DNA of 64,000 bases from Acanthochlamys bracteata (GCA_019914995.1 CM034138.1:3968001-4032000), one strand, 5' to 3'; shown: positions 1-13,700, counted from the first letter of the stretch. Numbers and translations: made by a program. The notes: a model not told the origin generated them from the letters alone.

Positions 1-2750
1 GGTAAGCAGGCACTAGATAGAAATTGCGGCTTAGTCTAAGAAGACCTGTTCAAGCTCTTACGCCATAGTCTCAATTGATAGCAAACTATTTTCCTTCTCC
101 TTTCCCAGGACATGAATGATTGATCCAACGTGGTAATGCTAACTTTCCTATCTCCTTTTTTCAGGATTTAGGATTTCTTTTTTTTGAGGGACCATAAATA
201 ATTCACCAATGAAATGAAATGAAATGACTACACCTTCTTCTAATCTTGTTCCTGTTCTAACTGTACTTACCAATATTGAGTGATCATCAAAACATGGGAA
301 TCGATAAAAAGCGTGTTTCAAATGCATGCTAATTGAGTTTCGGTAAATTGAATTTCATAAAAATAAAATTCAGTGAAAAATAAAACTTGGTGTAAGCAAA
401 GTTTGGAGTTACATGTGAAACAAATAAAATTAAATTTAAAGTTAAATTTTGATAAAATAGAATTTTTTGTGAAAATAAAAGTAAATTTTGGAGTGACAAT
501 TGAAACACATAAAATGTCTGAATTTAAAATTTAAAGAAAAAAAGTGAAGTTTCATTTTGAAACAAACCCAAAGCATGGCATGGTATACATATTCTACTTG
601 CTCAATTCTTTGCTTTGCTTTTGAAATTTATTATTGAAACTTGATAAAAGAGAGCTAGATGGTAAATTTGGGAGATAAAAAATGTTATTTACTTCAGTCC
701 AATTGATTTCAAAATTTATCTTTTTTGGATGATTTTTTATATTTGCTTTTACAATTTTTTTTTAAGAAACTCACTTCTAAGCAAATAAACATGTCTAAAA
801 TTAGACGGAGAACCAATGCATGTAACTTGTGCTTGCCAACGCACACACATATGTGCAATATGTAGCTTCTTACATGCATTGTTATACAATATAAAGGACA
901 GTTTTGCTTTCTCAAGGAAAACACATGCCACTGTTGTGCATATATTTTCAAGTATCAAGCAAACTATACTGAAAGAAATTTTTTGAAATGAGTCATACAT
1001 ATGCATGCAACATTTGCCTTTGCATAGCATGTTGTTAGGTTGTACCCTTAATAGTTTAAAATGTGGGGAATATGCTTAAATATAACCTCCATTTCTAATC
1101 ATTGAACACTATTGTGTACCAAACATATATTCATTACTCTATATTGATTGAAGTGTGAAATCACCTATGACTTTGTTGATATCAATGAAAACATATAAAC
1201 AACAATGTTTTTGTGAACATAAGTCAAAAGGCAACTTATTGGGAAGCATTACCCAACTGCTCCACATATATAAAATTACAATTTTCTATTGCTGAGCCAC
1301 ACAAACATACATAATATGTATATATATGTTAATTAGCGTGACAATTATTATATCCCTTTGACATGCTTCTTGTTCGTGTCTAGCAAAAAACAATAATACT
1401 ACAACTACCCTCAATACTTATTAAAAGATAGTAAATTCTATATTTCATAAGGCTATGCAATGAAGTATGGGAATAGAATTATCTAGTTCAAAGTTAACTC
1501 TTGCCAATTGGTTAGGCCATTGTTTGATTTGAAGTTGAATAATATATCTAGACTTTTATAAATTAGAGACTTCAAAATGTGGGTTAAAGACATTAATTAC
1601 GAGTCACTCTCTTCCTTGACCATGACCTTACTAGTATGGGTCTAGCTGTCCTTAATTGGCAATCAAAATTATGCATTACTTTTAACAATATTGTTTCAAA
1701 TATTAGACATTTCTTATTGTTGATTTCTTCAATGTTAGAATTACATTAGTTCCCAAAGGTTCAATTGGGTTATTATCATGTCCTAATATCTTTAGATACT
1801 GAAAGCGATTCAATTGATCTTTTCGTGCATCTATTTTCAAATCATATTATTAAATTAATTTCTGATTAATTTTCAAAATTTGAAAGTTATTAATCTACTG
1901 TTTCAATGCCATATGGTTCTCAATTCGCAAAATATTCGTATATGTAAGCAATGACTATTTTGGTATTCCTTTAGTCATGAACATACTTTTGTAGAAAGAA
2001 AATATGATAGAGACTAATGACCATCAAAAATTGAAGACCTTGACCAAGTCAAGCCATTTTCTATCTTTGTGTTCTTCTATGATTTGGGCCAAATTATATA
2101 TTTGGTTAACTTACTAGCTCTATCTTCTTCTAGCTAACATTTTTTGCTTTAAGATAGAAACCAACTCATACATTTAACAAAAATATATAAAAGTTGCCTA
2201 GGTTTCAATTAAAGTCTATTTAATTGCAATATTTAAAGGTTTGTTTCATGGACCATATGATTGTATGCTTAGGGTTCCTAACAGAACTTGACTTTGGTTA
2301 GATCTGAAACATGAGATCCAGTCAACTTTCTCAATTTAATAACATACATAATTATAAAAGATAGGGGTCTATTTTATACGAGGCAGTAGAAAACTGACAT
2401 CAGTTGCTTGCAGAGAACAACTTCCATCAGTGGTGGGACTAATGAGAAAGAAAATTAAGTTACTTATATCTATAATATTGCTTGACTAATTGGCTATATA
2501 ATAAACTTAACATAGGAATAGGATACTGTGCATAGTTTATATATTTGTTGTCTTAAACTTGGAAGGTATTGAGATCATCACGGAGAGTAGCTAGTGAGGT
2601 ATATGGATCTTATTCTTGATTTATGAATAATTAAGCTTGTTGATTATAATATATAATGATGATGACATTTTGACATTCAAGCTATAGCTAGATAGGCTGG
2701 TTATAAACTAATTGTGGTACAGTTTCCTAACTCATGATATTGTAGGGTAG

Positions 2751-2768
2751 CCTAACCCTAACCCTAAC
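2751..2768 (+). repeat. short interstitial telomere-like repeat
   Basis: Three near-perfect CCTAAC units in a row (cctaaccctaaccctaac). The unit is six bases, not the usual plant seven-base CCCTAAA, so this could be a telo-box-like motif or chance. Confidence 0.5.
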
Positions 2769-3469
2769 AAAAGATCATGATAGAATGTGTGTGATCTAAA
2801 TAATTGGGAATTCTAGTCAACGAAGTTGGTAAGCGTATCATAATTATTTGACTACTATTGCCTTTTTGTTTAGACATATTCCAAACTCGAAAGGACCGGG
2901 TACTATATATATAATTTCTTAGGTATATATGTAGATTATCCAGGTAACCAGATCCTAGCTATCTGCAGAATGTTAGACAAATTTTCTGTCTCAAATGCAA
3001 TAAAAAGAACTTGTATTTTAGCTACTTGGTCTACAGGCAGTAATCAGAAACCTAACAACTAACTTCCTGCCTGCCTGATGCCTACGTTATTACTAAGGCA
3101 AGGACTAATTACTTCACTAGGAACCAAAACATTCAAGCCAACCCTTTCCCTCCCTGCTTGTTTATAGTTCCATCAGTCATTCATAGGCTAAAGCAACAAG
3201 CAAGCAAGCCATATATATATGATAGTCAACAATTTCATGCTGTCTCTTTCTTTTAGCCATGCATATGCATCCATCCATGTTAAGTACATATCATATACAT
3301 ACACCAATGAAAATAACTTTATGTAGTCTAAATTTTCCAATCATGTGCATGCACACACACATGCATTATGATGCATGCATAGATGCCAAAGTATTTATTT
3401 AATTATACGTGCGATAGAAGAAAAAAGAAAGACCAGTTCCATAATCTTGACCTATTATGGTCAACAAAC

Positions 3470-3470
<1 letters not shown>

Positions 3471-3495
<25 letters not shown>
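3471..3495. repeat. TA dinucleotide microsatellite
   Basis: An uninterrupted run of about twelve TA units, the longest simple repeat in the WRKY upstream region. Likely length-polymorphic. Confidence 0.9.
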
Positions 3496-3500
<5 letters not shown>

Positions 3501-6166
3501 ACTTGCCTTTTACTTTTTGAAAGATTAGTTCGATCGGTGATAGATACGTACATCGAGACTGTTGGACTTCTTCCGTTCATAATATGTATTTTGGATCACT
3601 ATATATCTATCATATAGCTATCTGTTTAATAAGTTGTATAAAGAACGCATCACATGGAAAGAGAAAGAAGGCATGCATTATTTTAGAGAACATTCATCAA
3701 TTCGTGACATGATTCTTCTAGGAGCTAGCGAGGAAATATAAGATGTTAAATCTTAAACAATATGTAAGGCTGTTAAATCACATGGAAGTCAAACCAAGCA
3801 GTGAGGCCAAGGAGAGAAGAGATGCAAGGTAGACAATGCAAGACATTGAATAATTAATTACAAATTTGTATGGAGGTATCAGTTATTGATTTTGTTTTCA
3901 TCTTGATTTTATTAGGAACATAGTTTTGGAACTAGTAGTTGACATTTGCGTAGGAGATATATATCTATCAATTGTTAAGCACGGAATGCTTCAAACGTGC
4001 AGTCACAGTCTGTTTTATGTACCTTTCTGTTCTTATTATGTATTTATATAAACAATTTGAACTTGTGATGAAGTTAACACTTCAATCGCATGACTAAAAC
4101 CTAACAATATATTTCCGGACAATGACAACTTTCCTAACTCTTGACGTACGTATTCCCTTCTTTCCTCCTTTAATTCTCACTGTTGATAACAATATCAGTA
4201 GTTAAAATCTCCTTTTAATAAAATTTTACATATTTAATATAAATGCTGAATATATGGTGCATGCGTTAGAGAAGCTTTCCACAAAAAATATTTATTAATT
4301 TATTAATTTTATATTTTTTAATAATTTTTTAATAATATTTTATGATAGCCATTTTAAACTTAAAAATATAAAAAAATTTTACGTCGTAAATCTTATGATT
4401 ACTTATTTTGTATTAGTTTTCTCATAAACATTATTCTATAATGTATAATGTCTTCTAAATTTAAATAAAAAATTATAGCGCTGTGAAGGTTTTTTTTTAG
4501 TACTGTAGAGAAGTACTTCTGCAAAAACACCTTAAAAAGGCTTTTGAAGAAAATTAAATATTGGAGAATCTCACAAAACAAGTCTCTCATGTATTCGGAA
4601 TTTAAAAAAGTTATACATGATTCTATAATATATACATTTTAAAATTTTAAAGATTTTTTAAAGCACTATAGTTGAATTATAAAAATCTGAAAAGGAATTG
4701 AATAAATTGGAAAATGCATGTCTCAGAATTATTTGATGTTTGTACGAAACAATTCATATATGTTTTCTACATTTTTCTTTTTAAATTTAACATTTTATAT
4801 CAAATAAGTAAGAAAACCTTATGAGTCATAAATATATATTCCTATAAACATAAAATTTTGTATATTCTATTTATTCTTCTTGCTTTAACATGGATTAATG
4901 TTCTTCATTGGAATAAAATTAAAATTGTCTAGTTAATCAATTGGTTTCATATCTGGATTGCATTATGTGCACCATACTTTTATCTCCAATAAATGTTCCT
5001 AGAATCTGGCACAATTAGCACTCTACACTACAGCAATACTAGAATTTAAGAAAATTTGAATATCATTATTAATTTTTTTCTTTGTGAATCTTGACATGGT
5101 AACTAAATTTAGATCTATTTAATTTTAACAATGACTTTGAAAGTTTTAATAATCAAAGGAATGACCTTTAATTCCATTAATTGTAGGTGTGTGGTCTTAG
5201 ATTCTAGATATAATAGACTCAAATTGCTCGCAAAAATTCCATGGAAAAACTATTGACTTGACTCAAGGTCCAAAGTTTATCACATGGAATCCAACAAACA
5301 TAACCTTTTTTGGATACCATGAAAATTAACAAAGTAAGTTTAAATTTGGACTTGTAGTTGGAGAATTCTTCAAACCAAATTACTATGTCTAAATCTCAAA
5401 ACAAAAAAGTAATTTTAATTTAAAATTTACTTAGCTCTGTTCATACATGATTTACAATTTAATATCTCATAACATTATTCAATTTCTTTGTTTTTTGAAT
5501 ATTTGATAATGTAGGACTGTATTTTAATATTTCAGACCGACATTAAAGAGCCTAACCTAAATGGTTATAGGCGATTATAACCTTTGAATGGTACTTACAA
5601 ATCTTCCAATTTGAAACAATTCAATGTACGCTTGTTCCATAAAAACATTGACCAAGTTTGAATCAAGTGTATGGATTACCATTGTTAATTGAATTAAAGT
5701 TGATCACATTTAAGTGAGTTGTAAAGTGATTGACAGCAAAAACAACTACATGCATTAATTAAAAAATAATAACTTTATACTGATTCTATGTTATGTTGAA
5801 ATTAATTAATTAGTCTATTTTAAATTTTTGTTTTTATTTTTTATTTAGATGAGAGAATCTGAGATTTTATAAAAATGTTCTAAAATTTAAATATATTTTA
5901 CAAATAAATTTATTTTATTTATTTTACAAAATAATAAAATTATATATAGAAATGTATACTATTTAGTTTTATTTTAAAATGTTTTTTAAAAATTTGTAAA
6001 TATAAAAGAAACCTTGTTGTCGGCTCGCACCAGAACACCACCGCCACCCTTCCTCCATCACCGTTCACACCAAATCCCTCTACACTTGAACAACATCCAC
6101 CGTCCACTCCAATCCAACGGTTGATCAACAGTAACACGATCTCGAGACGGGGTAATGACGCTGTAA

Positions 6167-6404
6167 GTGACGTCACAAAACTTGCGGCTTCCCACGTGCT
6201 ACAGAGCCAGTCAAAAAGCCGGTACCTACGTACGGACACGTGTCCGTAGATCTTTAGCGAAAAAGCTTGACTTGTTCTGGCCCGACTGATGTAATGTAGC
6301 GCCTCAATGTGACCGGTGACTACAAGGTGGGTCTGCGTGGCCGCTGACTCACCTGTGCTTTTACTTTCATTTTTATTCTCTTCCTCACTCTGACCTTGTT
6401 GACT
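6167..6404 (+). promoter_or_regulatory. WRKY gene proximal promoter with bZIP and W-box motifs
   Basis: This 240-bp block, 200-450 bp upstream of the WRKY start codon, is visibly richer in GC than its surroundings. It contains the palindrome gtgacgtcac (6167-6176, a TGACGTCA C-box/TGA-factor site), a G-box cacgtg (6193-6198), and a perfect 14-bp palindrome cggacacgtgtccg (6233-6246) centred on an ABRE-type G-box. It also has TGACTCA (6345-6351) and three W-box cores of the TTGAC[C/T] class (6209-6214 on the minus strand, 6267-6272, 6399-6404). bZIP proteins bind ACGT cores and WRKY proteins bind TTGAC cores. Hormone- or stress-responsive expression with WRKY self- or cross-regulation is my inference. 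Confidence 0.6.
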
Positions 6405-6611
6405 GTTCCCCATTTCACACAAAATAAAAACAAAAAATAATGAAAGATATTGATTCAATTTATTAATACTAAACGAAGTTGCTTCACATTTTGCACCAAA
6501 ACAAAAAGCAAGTAGTAGTTGTTCTTCTCATTCAACACACCATATTTTCTTCCCTCCGCCTCTTCGACTCCAATATCTTTTACATAGCGACTCAACTTTT
6601 GTATTGCATTC

Positions 6612-9098
6612 ATGTCAGGAGAGAACAAGGAGTTCTTCCGCAGCCAAGATCAGCAGCTGTTCGGCAGCGATCGAACTAATTGGTTTTTCCACTATGGCAA
6701 CGAAGATCTGTTATCGCTTTTCGCGCCGAGGCCGAGCGGTACTCTTACAACTGCCACTGTACTGCAAGGTCATCAGGAGTACCACCACCAGCAGCAGCAA
6801 CAATTACTTGATGGAAGTTACAGTGATTTCTTTCATGGTTCGACCAGCGATTACGGAAGCTTGGCAAAAGCTTTTGATTACTCCTCTTACTCGTATTCGC
6901 CGGATTTGTTTGCAACAAACAAGGATGAAGATCAAAGGGTCATGATGAGTGATCAATTAGTTATGCAGAGTAATTTATCTTCAAATGTTTACAGCAAAGT
7001 TGATCAAGTGTTGAATCATGAAGGAGGAGGAAATAATGGTGGTGGTGGTGCTAGTGGCGGCGGAGGAGGTACTACTCCCGTAACAACGATATCTTCGGTG
7101 TCGTCTTCTTCGACTGAAGCTGCAGGTGAAGAAGAATCAGAACGGTGCAATAATAACAAAGATCCACAAGGAGATCAGCAACAGCCGCAGCAACAGAAGG
7201 AAAAAGAAGATCAAGATCGAGAAGATGGATCGCCTGATCAAAAAGGAAAGAAAATGTAAGAAAGTAATTATAATCACCTGATCTAGAAGATATGATGATA
7301 GAGTAGATCGAAATAAGTGTGAAATCTTTGGAGGGTTTTGGAATCGTTGCTTCCTGAAAATATGTTTTTTCCAGTACAGATTTTCATGTTTTATTAGTTT
7401 ATGAGTTGAAGTCTTCGAAAACCACTGATACTTATTCATATCTTTCATATCTTTCCCCTTTTAGGACTTTTAGGGTTTTGTCCAAGTCCTCATTGAACCT
7501 TTCTTCTAGTTCTTGGTTTTCTTTCTCAACCTTTCTTTCTCTTGTCTATATAATTTTCATCTATCTGAAGAAGTGTTTGGTATTTGCTTGCAGTGGTATT
7601 AAATAAGAATCTAAAGGGCAAGTGTCTATTTAGGGGCCTCTTCAACCATTAGCAGAAAAGTTAGCTTAGTTTATAGCTAGCTTGTAGCTTATAGCTTCAT
7701 CTTTCTTGATGGGATTCAATCAATCACTTCGTTCGATCGTTTTCTTCAAGCTATTTATCATCAAAAAAGAATTCAATGTGTATATATATAGTCAGGCAAT
7801 GGATGTGATTGTTGTGAGTAGACCTTTCAGTAAATATTGATCTCGATGAGAAATCGATATCAGACCAACTGTTTCCAAGTCTATCTGATCAGTTCATCTA
7901 TAACATTTTGGAGATATTGGTGCATGAATTTTAATCATTAATTCAGGAACAAACCAAGGAAGAAGGGAGAGAAGCGGCAGCGAGAGCCCCGAGTGGCGTT
8001 CATGACGAAGAGCGAAGTCGATCACCTTGAAGATGGGTACAGGTGGAGAAAGTATGGACAGAAGGCTGTCAAGAACAGCCCTTATCCAAGGTACTTGATC
8101 TATTTAAGGCGCTGCTAAACTTCATTTGAATTCAGTATTCTTCATTGCGATTTCAATCTTTTTCTTATCATCTCCTTAACACTCGCTGCATTTTGTTCTC
8201 TCACAACATTAATAGAATTTGTTTGTCTCAGATCTCATTGATGATCACTTCTTGTATATAGCATGTTAATTTCTTTGAGTTGAAGTATGAAGATAAATTG
8301 ATCAGTGTGCACATTATTCGAACTGTTTTCATAAATAAGAAAAAAGTTGAGTTTTGTTAATTTAATTATAAGTTTTGTTGCCAAAGTTTTTTATTGGTAT
8401 AGAGTTTGTTTCTAAACAGTGCTAGAGAGATAGAAAGCATATATCATTGACACATATATATACATACCTGCTTTCTGCAAGTACTGGTGAACAGATTTTT
8501 TCAAGATAACATATGCTTACAACAAAACAGAGATCCTATAACGAAGTACGTAAATGAAAATTCATGATATTTCAATTTGCTCTATATATATATATATATA
8601 TACGGATTCTGACATGATAGAGTTTTTTGCATTTTTTGGGGAAAGTTTATATGACTTTTAGGTTTACATGAACATCAACATATGCTTAATTTGGACTGCA
8701 GGAGCTACTACAGATGCACAACACAGAAGTGCGCGGTGAAGAAGAGAGTAGAAAGATCTTACCAAGACCCAACCGTCGTGATAACGACATACGAAGGACA
8801 GCATACTCACCACAGCCCTTCAATTCTCAGAGGCAGTACTCACGCACTCGCATCTCATCACTCGGCATTAGCTGCTGCATCAAGCTTCCGCCACGATTTC
8901 TTCGGGCTTCCGTCAAGCAGCGGTGGTGGAGTTACAATTGCTAGCCATCATCATCATCAGATGGATGGGAATCCTAGTAACATGTTCTTCCAAGCCCTAG
9001 CAACACCTTCCCTCCAGCTTCATAATGTTTCTCCTGATTACGGTCTTCTGCAAGACATTGTTCCTTCATTCATCCCCAACAACAACAACCAGCCATGA
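6612..9098 (+). CDS. WRKY transcription factor, group IIc
   Basis: Sequence-specific nuclear transcription factor that binds W-boxes. Three exons: 6612-7255, 7947-8090, 8702-9098, giving 394 residues. Splicing is GT-AG and frame-consistent at both junctions. The N-terminal part (1-210) is low complexity: Ser/Gly/Gln-rich, with polyglycine near 140-155 and a charged Glu/Gln/Lys stretch just before the domain. A basic stretch follows at 217-227, then WRKYGQK at 248-254 and a C-X4-C-X23-H-X-H zinc finger (Cys268, Cys273, His297, His299). The second intron falls after the Arg of PYPR, the conserved WRKY-domain intron position. The C-terminus is His- and Ser-rich and ends with a GLLQDIVPS motif. 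The context [20 protein letters not shown] fits the WRKY8/28/71/48 part of group IIc; I cannot choose the exact orthologue from sequence alone. The ATG at 6612 follows a CT-rich leader. Confidence 0.95.
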
Positions 9099-10880
9099 AG
9101 ATTTTCTGATGCATACTTTTATGTAAATGGCAAATTTTATAGCTACTAACGTTGCATCGGAACTGATTATCGGATGAGAAATTATCTGTCTTGGAGTAGC
9201 CGGACGGTGATTAATGTAGCTGCTACTCTTGTTTGTACATGTACATGAGAAATCAGGGGTAGTGGTATTATTGATGAAGTACTTGGATAAACTTTTATGC
9301 AAGTATTTGAAGTATATGACAGTGAGCTTTGCTTTAGAAAAAAATAAATCTAATAAAAATAAAATTTAAAAAAATAATTAAAATTTATAATAATTGAAAT
9401 ATGTTCTAAGTAGAACTTATCGTCTTCTTGATGTCTTGTTTTGACGTGGAGAGAATATTTCATACTGTGTGTGCATTGATGTTTTTGGGAACTCCTCACT
9501 CAGATGCACGCAGAACATTTTAATTTGACTACTTGAGAACAACATGAATTTAATCATATGTAATTCTTGGTTTTTTTTCCACAAACTGATCATGACCTGC
9601 AATCGAAGTTACTGCTGAGTTTGAATGTCTTTTTGCAGTCTGTCAGCTTCAATTGAATGACATGTATTCATGTCTGAGCACTGCAGCAGTCTGCCGATTG
9701 ATCATCATGTTAGGCTTTGAAGTGAAGCTTCTCTGCTGACATTATTCATTACAGTTTCAAATATGTTTAAAATTTTTGGAGCACATGTATAAATTTTGAT
9801 TAAATTTTATAATATTGTATAAATTTAAACTTACAAATTATCAAAAGTTATATAGGATCTTGAAATTAAAAAAAATAAACAAATTCTTTTGAAGAATTTA
9901 TAGAATATATTTTATTTAAAAAAATATTTGATAATCACTTCTAAAACTTCTCTATATTATTAAATGTGTTGTACTACCAATGCAGTACTTTGTAAGTAAT
10001 CTTGGCTCTCGTTGCTGATTGTAATCAGCAAATGTTGCATGCAGTACTCCTAGATATAGGTGACATTTGACTAAGTATTTGAAATATTTTTTATTCTAAA
10101 AATATCTCATATTTTTTATAAAAATTTTAAAATATTTAATAACATATTTTTGAAAATTTTAAAATACAGAAAAATTTATATGTTACAAATGTATATATAA
10201 TTTATTTTTTTTACATAAAAAATAATTCATTTTTAAAAAAATTAAAATATTTTTATTTTTAAAAAAATTCTATTTTATAAATCATTCTAAATATTTGTAT
10301 AGTATATCTGAGGATGATAGTTTTTAGTAGTTCTCGGTGATATATCATTTTCTTCTTTTCAAAATATTTAGAATTTTTTTATATTTTTAAATTTTTTAAA
10401 TAAAATTTTTAAATATTTATAAAATATATATTTTAAATATAAAATTAAAAAATTAATTTTCTGATAAATTAAACCAAACAGCCCTGTACACAAACAAATA
10501 GGACATTTCAATGGGACGCATACTAGGACACTCCATGACTGGTTCATTTTGAAACCTTCATTTGACGAAGCCCACATTCGTCTTCTGTTCTTAGAGACGA
10601 CAGTCCGCCATCGTCCATTCCACTATGGGCCAGCCCACTGCATTGAAGTTCAAAGTTCAACGATTTCTTGAAGTAGACAAAATTTGGGGTGTTTTGGCGG
10701 TGCTTTTGGCGTTGCCAAATGTATCAAAATTTTTAAATTTTAATAAAATTTTTATAATATTTTAAAAAGTTTTAAAATATAGATAAACTATATATTTAAA
10801 AAATATTTTTAAGTAAAAAATTAAACTATTTTTTAAAAATAATTTTAAAATAAATTTTGTTATATTTTCTTGTTTTGAGC
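9099..10880. other. WRKY 3' flank and AT-rich repeat fragments
   Basis: The first few hundred bases are the presumed WRKY 3' UTR. From about 9.77 kb the sequence becomes strings of A/T with the recurring words aaaatttttttata and taaattttaaaat. One such fragment, 10367-10487, ends in aaattaaaccaaacag, like the short AT-rich repeat family seen elsewhere in this window. No gene seen. Confidence 0.5.
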
Positions 10881-11960
10881 ATACTTATAAAAATTGAATC
10901 GGATGTTGATACGAAAAGTTATCAGAACGACAAATCGCGGGTTGAACCTTCATGTCACTATTACAAGTAGGCAACAACCAACATGTGGTCTAGCACGATG
11001 CGTCTCGTCCACCATCAATTTCACCATCCCTTTCCGGCGTTCAAATATTCATCTCCAGTAAGCTCACCATTCTTTCTCCACAGTAGACTCTGACGATAGC
11101 CCAGAAAATAACAACTCTTTCTCAGCATCGGACCTAGTAGCGCAAGTTTTCGAGCTGAATTTGGCGATATTGTTGTCTGCCGTCCGCGTAGCCATCCATG
11201 CACCGAGCTTTAGAAGTAAATCAAAACCTTCAGAACAGTCACAAACTAAGCCCCGCCAACCAACATCTGTCGGAGCTCTTGTTAACATACACAGAAGGTA
11301 TGAGATTCTTTCGCTTTGGTTCATTCCTTACACCACTGATTCCACCGGGTGCAATAAGCTTGACTATCTTTCTTGCCGAAGATTAAGGGTAGGTAGTCGG
11401 AGGAAGCGTTGAAGAGCACTGATTTGCTTCTGGTTTGGTTATTTGTAATTGCTACATCAATCGCTAACGATGCACATGAGAGGCTTCCAATGGAAGAAGA
11501 AGAACCTCATGTGAGAGGATGCAAGGATCGAACAGAAATGTGAACGAAAGCTGAGGAGGTCGACTGATTAGTAGCGGAGGAAACGGTGACGGTGGTGAAG
11601 GGAATCCATTATCAGACCCTTTATTGGAGATACCATTCTTTAATTAACTGTAGATGAACATGCCGCAATGCTAGTCGATGGACATGGGTGGCCAGGTGGA
11701 GCTGGAGGATGACTACCATCGTTATGAATAATCAATCTTAGTCTTTATTGCGATTCGATCATGATCTTTTTTTATTAAAAAAAAGTCTCGCTAGTAAAGA
11801 AAATATCGCCGAAGAACGGGAGAAGACCGATCGAAATAGAGAAAAAAATCCTCGACCTCGAGGACGGAAGAAGAGTCGGTCGAATAAAAAATAAAGGAAA
11901 CACTAAAACATGCTTGTGTGTCGCGTTAAGCGTATAAATAGAACTTTTTAAATGGCCTGA
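10880..11960. other. GC-richer island, unrecognised
   Basis: Base composition changes abruptly here from almost pure A/T to mixed sequence, and back again after about 11.9 kb. Several open frames of 60-86 codons overlap on both strands around 11.02-11.41 kb, but none shows a domain I recognise and none has convincing splice continuations. The right part (11.45-11.9 kb) is rich in GAAGAA and GGTGGTGA words, as in a decayed gene or transposon. I would read it as a remnant of a gene or mobile element, without naming it. Confidence 0.35.
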
Positions 11961-13700
11961 GTTGACCCAAACATATGGGTCTCCGGATCAATTCGGAATC
12001 CGTCGAGTCAAACAAGGTCATTCTGAGTCAGTTGCATAATTTTATAGATCCTAACCGATTTTGTATTCGGACCGATAATTTTTTGATTGATCGGAAATGA
12101 TTCGGTGCAGGTCCACCAATAATGATTTTGAGTACTCTTAAATTGTACCCAAAAAGTGAGCGTCTGCATGGGTGTGTTTAGGTTTAGGTTTGGGTTTTTG
12201 TTCTTGCTTTGGGGTTTTTGTTGACAAATGTGGAAGCAGCAGTACTGCACTTGCACGCACATAGAGGCTTTCAGTGTGCCAATTGCAAACTGCTACTTTT
12301 ATGTGTTCCAAGGCCTAGGCATGCCTGCTTCACTACTATCACAAGAGACTTGAATTACAAGAAGCAAATAAAACAAGCCACGAAATAACCTAAATATATA
12401 TGTACATTAATGCGGATAATTGTTTATAGATAGCGATTAAATTGTTTTGGTAATACATAATTATGTGTCTGCATAGATTCTGTATTACCACTCGAAAGCC
12501 TTCTCATGGGTATGAATAGGTTTTTATATTCATTTATTTATGATCTCAAGGTAAAAGGGATATGATTGAGGAGGATCTCTCAACCAAATCAAATCAATAC
12601 AAAGGCATTTTGTGTTGTTTGCTTCGCTAGCTATATTATAGGAAATTTATTTACATCATCTTAAATGATTTTTTCGTCCAAACTCCATTTTTTTCAAAAA
12701 TTTTAATCCAATTAAATTTACATCTTCTATTTATTATTTTTAAATTTTATTCAAAATTTTAAACTGAACACCACAGCCACCACTTAGATAAAATTAAGAT
12801 AAAACTAAAGAATTAAAAATAAATTAGAATAAGTAATTAATTCAATTCTTTGATAATTCTTAATGAGTACAAATATTTTTATTTATAGCTAGATTTCTTT
12901 TCTTATAAAGAAAATTTTAATTTTACTACAATTCAATTAAAGTTAGAATTTCAATCTAATCTGAACACTTCATGCTAGTTTTACAATTAAACTCAAGTAC
13001 TCCTAACGAGGCTCAAACTCTAAACTCTTTCAAAAGCAAGAATGACCCTTGGTTAGACAACTTGCAGCCAATGCTTCTAAATTACCCAAAGCTCCTCCTA
13101 AAATCCCATATTGTAACAAAAACATAATCAAAGAACAAACCATCAAAATTCAACAATATGCAAACGAGGCAAATAAGCTTCATCTAGCTTCAAAGCAACA
13201 ACTTTTGAACACTACAACTGCTTTAACAACTTCCACAAAACAAGTTATGGTTACCCACAAAATCCACAAAAATCTCTCAATCAACACTTTTAGAATCAAC
13301 ATTCGGCAAATGTAGTGAAACAAAACATCAAAACGCTACAAGAATACCATATAAATTTTCTAGCACATGGTTAATCCACAATAATCATATACAAGCACAT
13401 AGTAAAAAAATCATAACCTAAAAAGGAAAAAATTCCAACATAAAAACTGATACAAAAAACCTCAATATAAGTTAAAAATATTACCAATTCAGCAAAAAAA
13501 AAAAACTCTATTTTTTCTTATTTACCAACTATAAGAATCTATGGTCGTGCTTAGAGAAGAAGAAAAACTCCAAAATATCAAATCCGAAGAATAAGACAAA
13601 AAATTCCGAATTATTAGATTTGAACAAAAAAAAGAAGCACGAAATTAAGCATCCAAAGAAGAAGAAGAACCTCAGTAATGAAGATGTGACTGGATGACGA
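11960..13700. other. intergenic, no gene recognised
   Basis: Mixed sequence to about 12.65 kb, then A-rich, C-containing sequence on the plus strand. The 88-codon frame at 13049-13315 is rich in Lys, Gln, Asn and Thr and resembles nothing known to me. The right part, next to the copia LTR, may be older transposon sequence into which the copia element inserted, but I see no diagnostic motif. Confidence 0.35.

Larger units (their letters stand above)
1..5990. other. gene-free AT-rich intergenic region
   Basis: I see no credible gene in this stretch. The open frames are short, rich in Leu, Phe and Lys, and match nothing I recognise. It holds simple AT tracts, a TA microsatellite near 3.47 kb, a short telomere-like run near 2.75 kb and scattered W-box cores, including an inverted TTGACC/GGTCAA pair at 3447-3464. 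It forms the distant upstream region of the WRKY gene that starts at 6612. Nothing else is evident. Confidence 0.6.

Noticed and set aside
5940-6458. A 172-codon minus-strand open frame upstream of the WRKY gene
   Set aside because: It has no ATG at its start (TTG), no recognisable domain, and overlays the G/C-richer WRKY promoter with its palindromic binding sites, so it looks like a chance frame.
11021-11412. Overlapping 60-86-codon frames in the GC-richer island as genes
   Set aside because: They lie on both strands over the same bases, have no domain and no convincing splice partners; kept only as an unexplained island.
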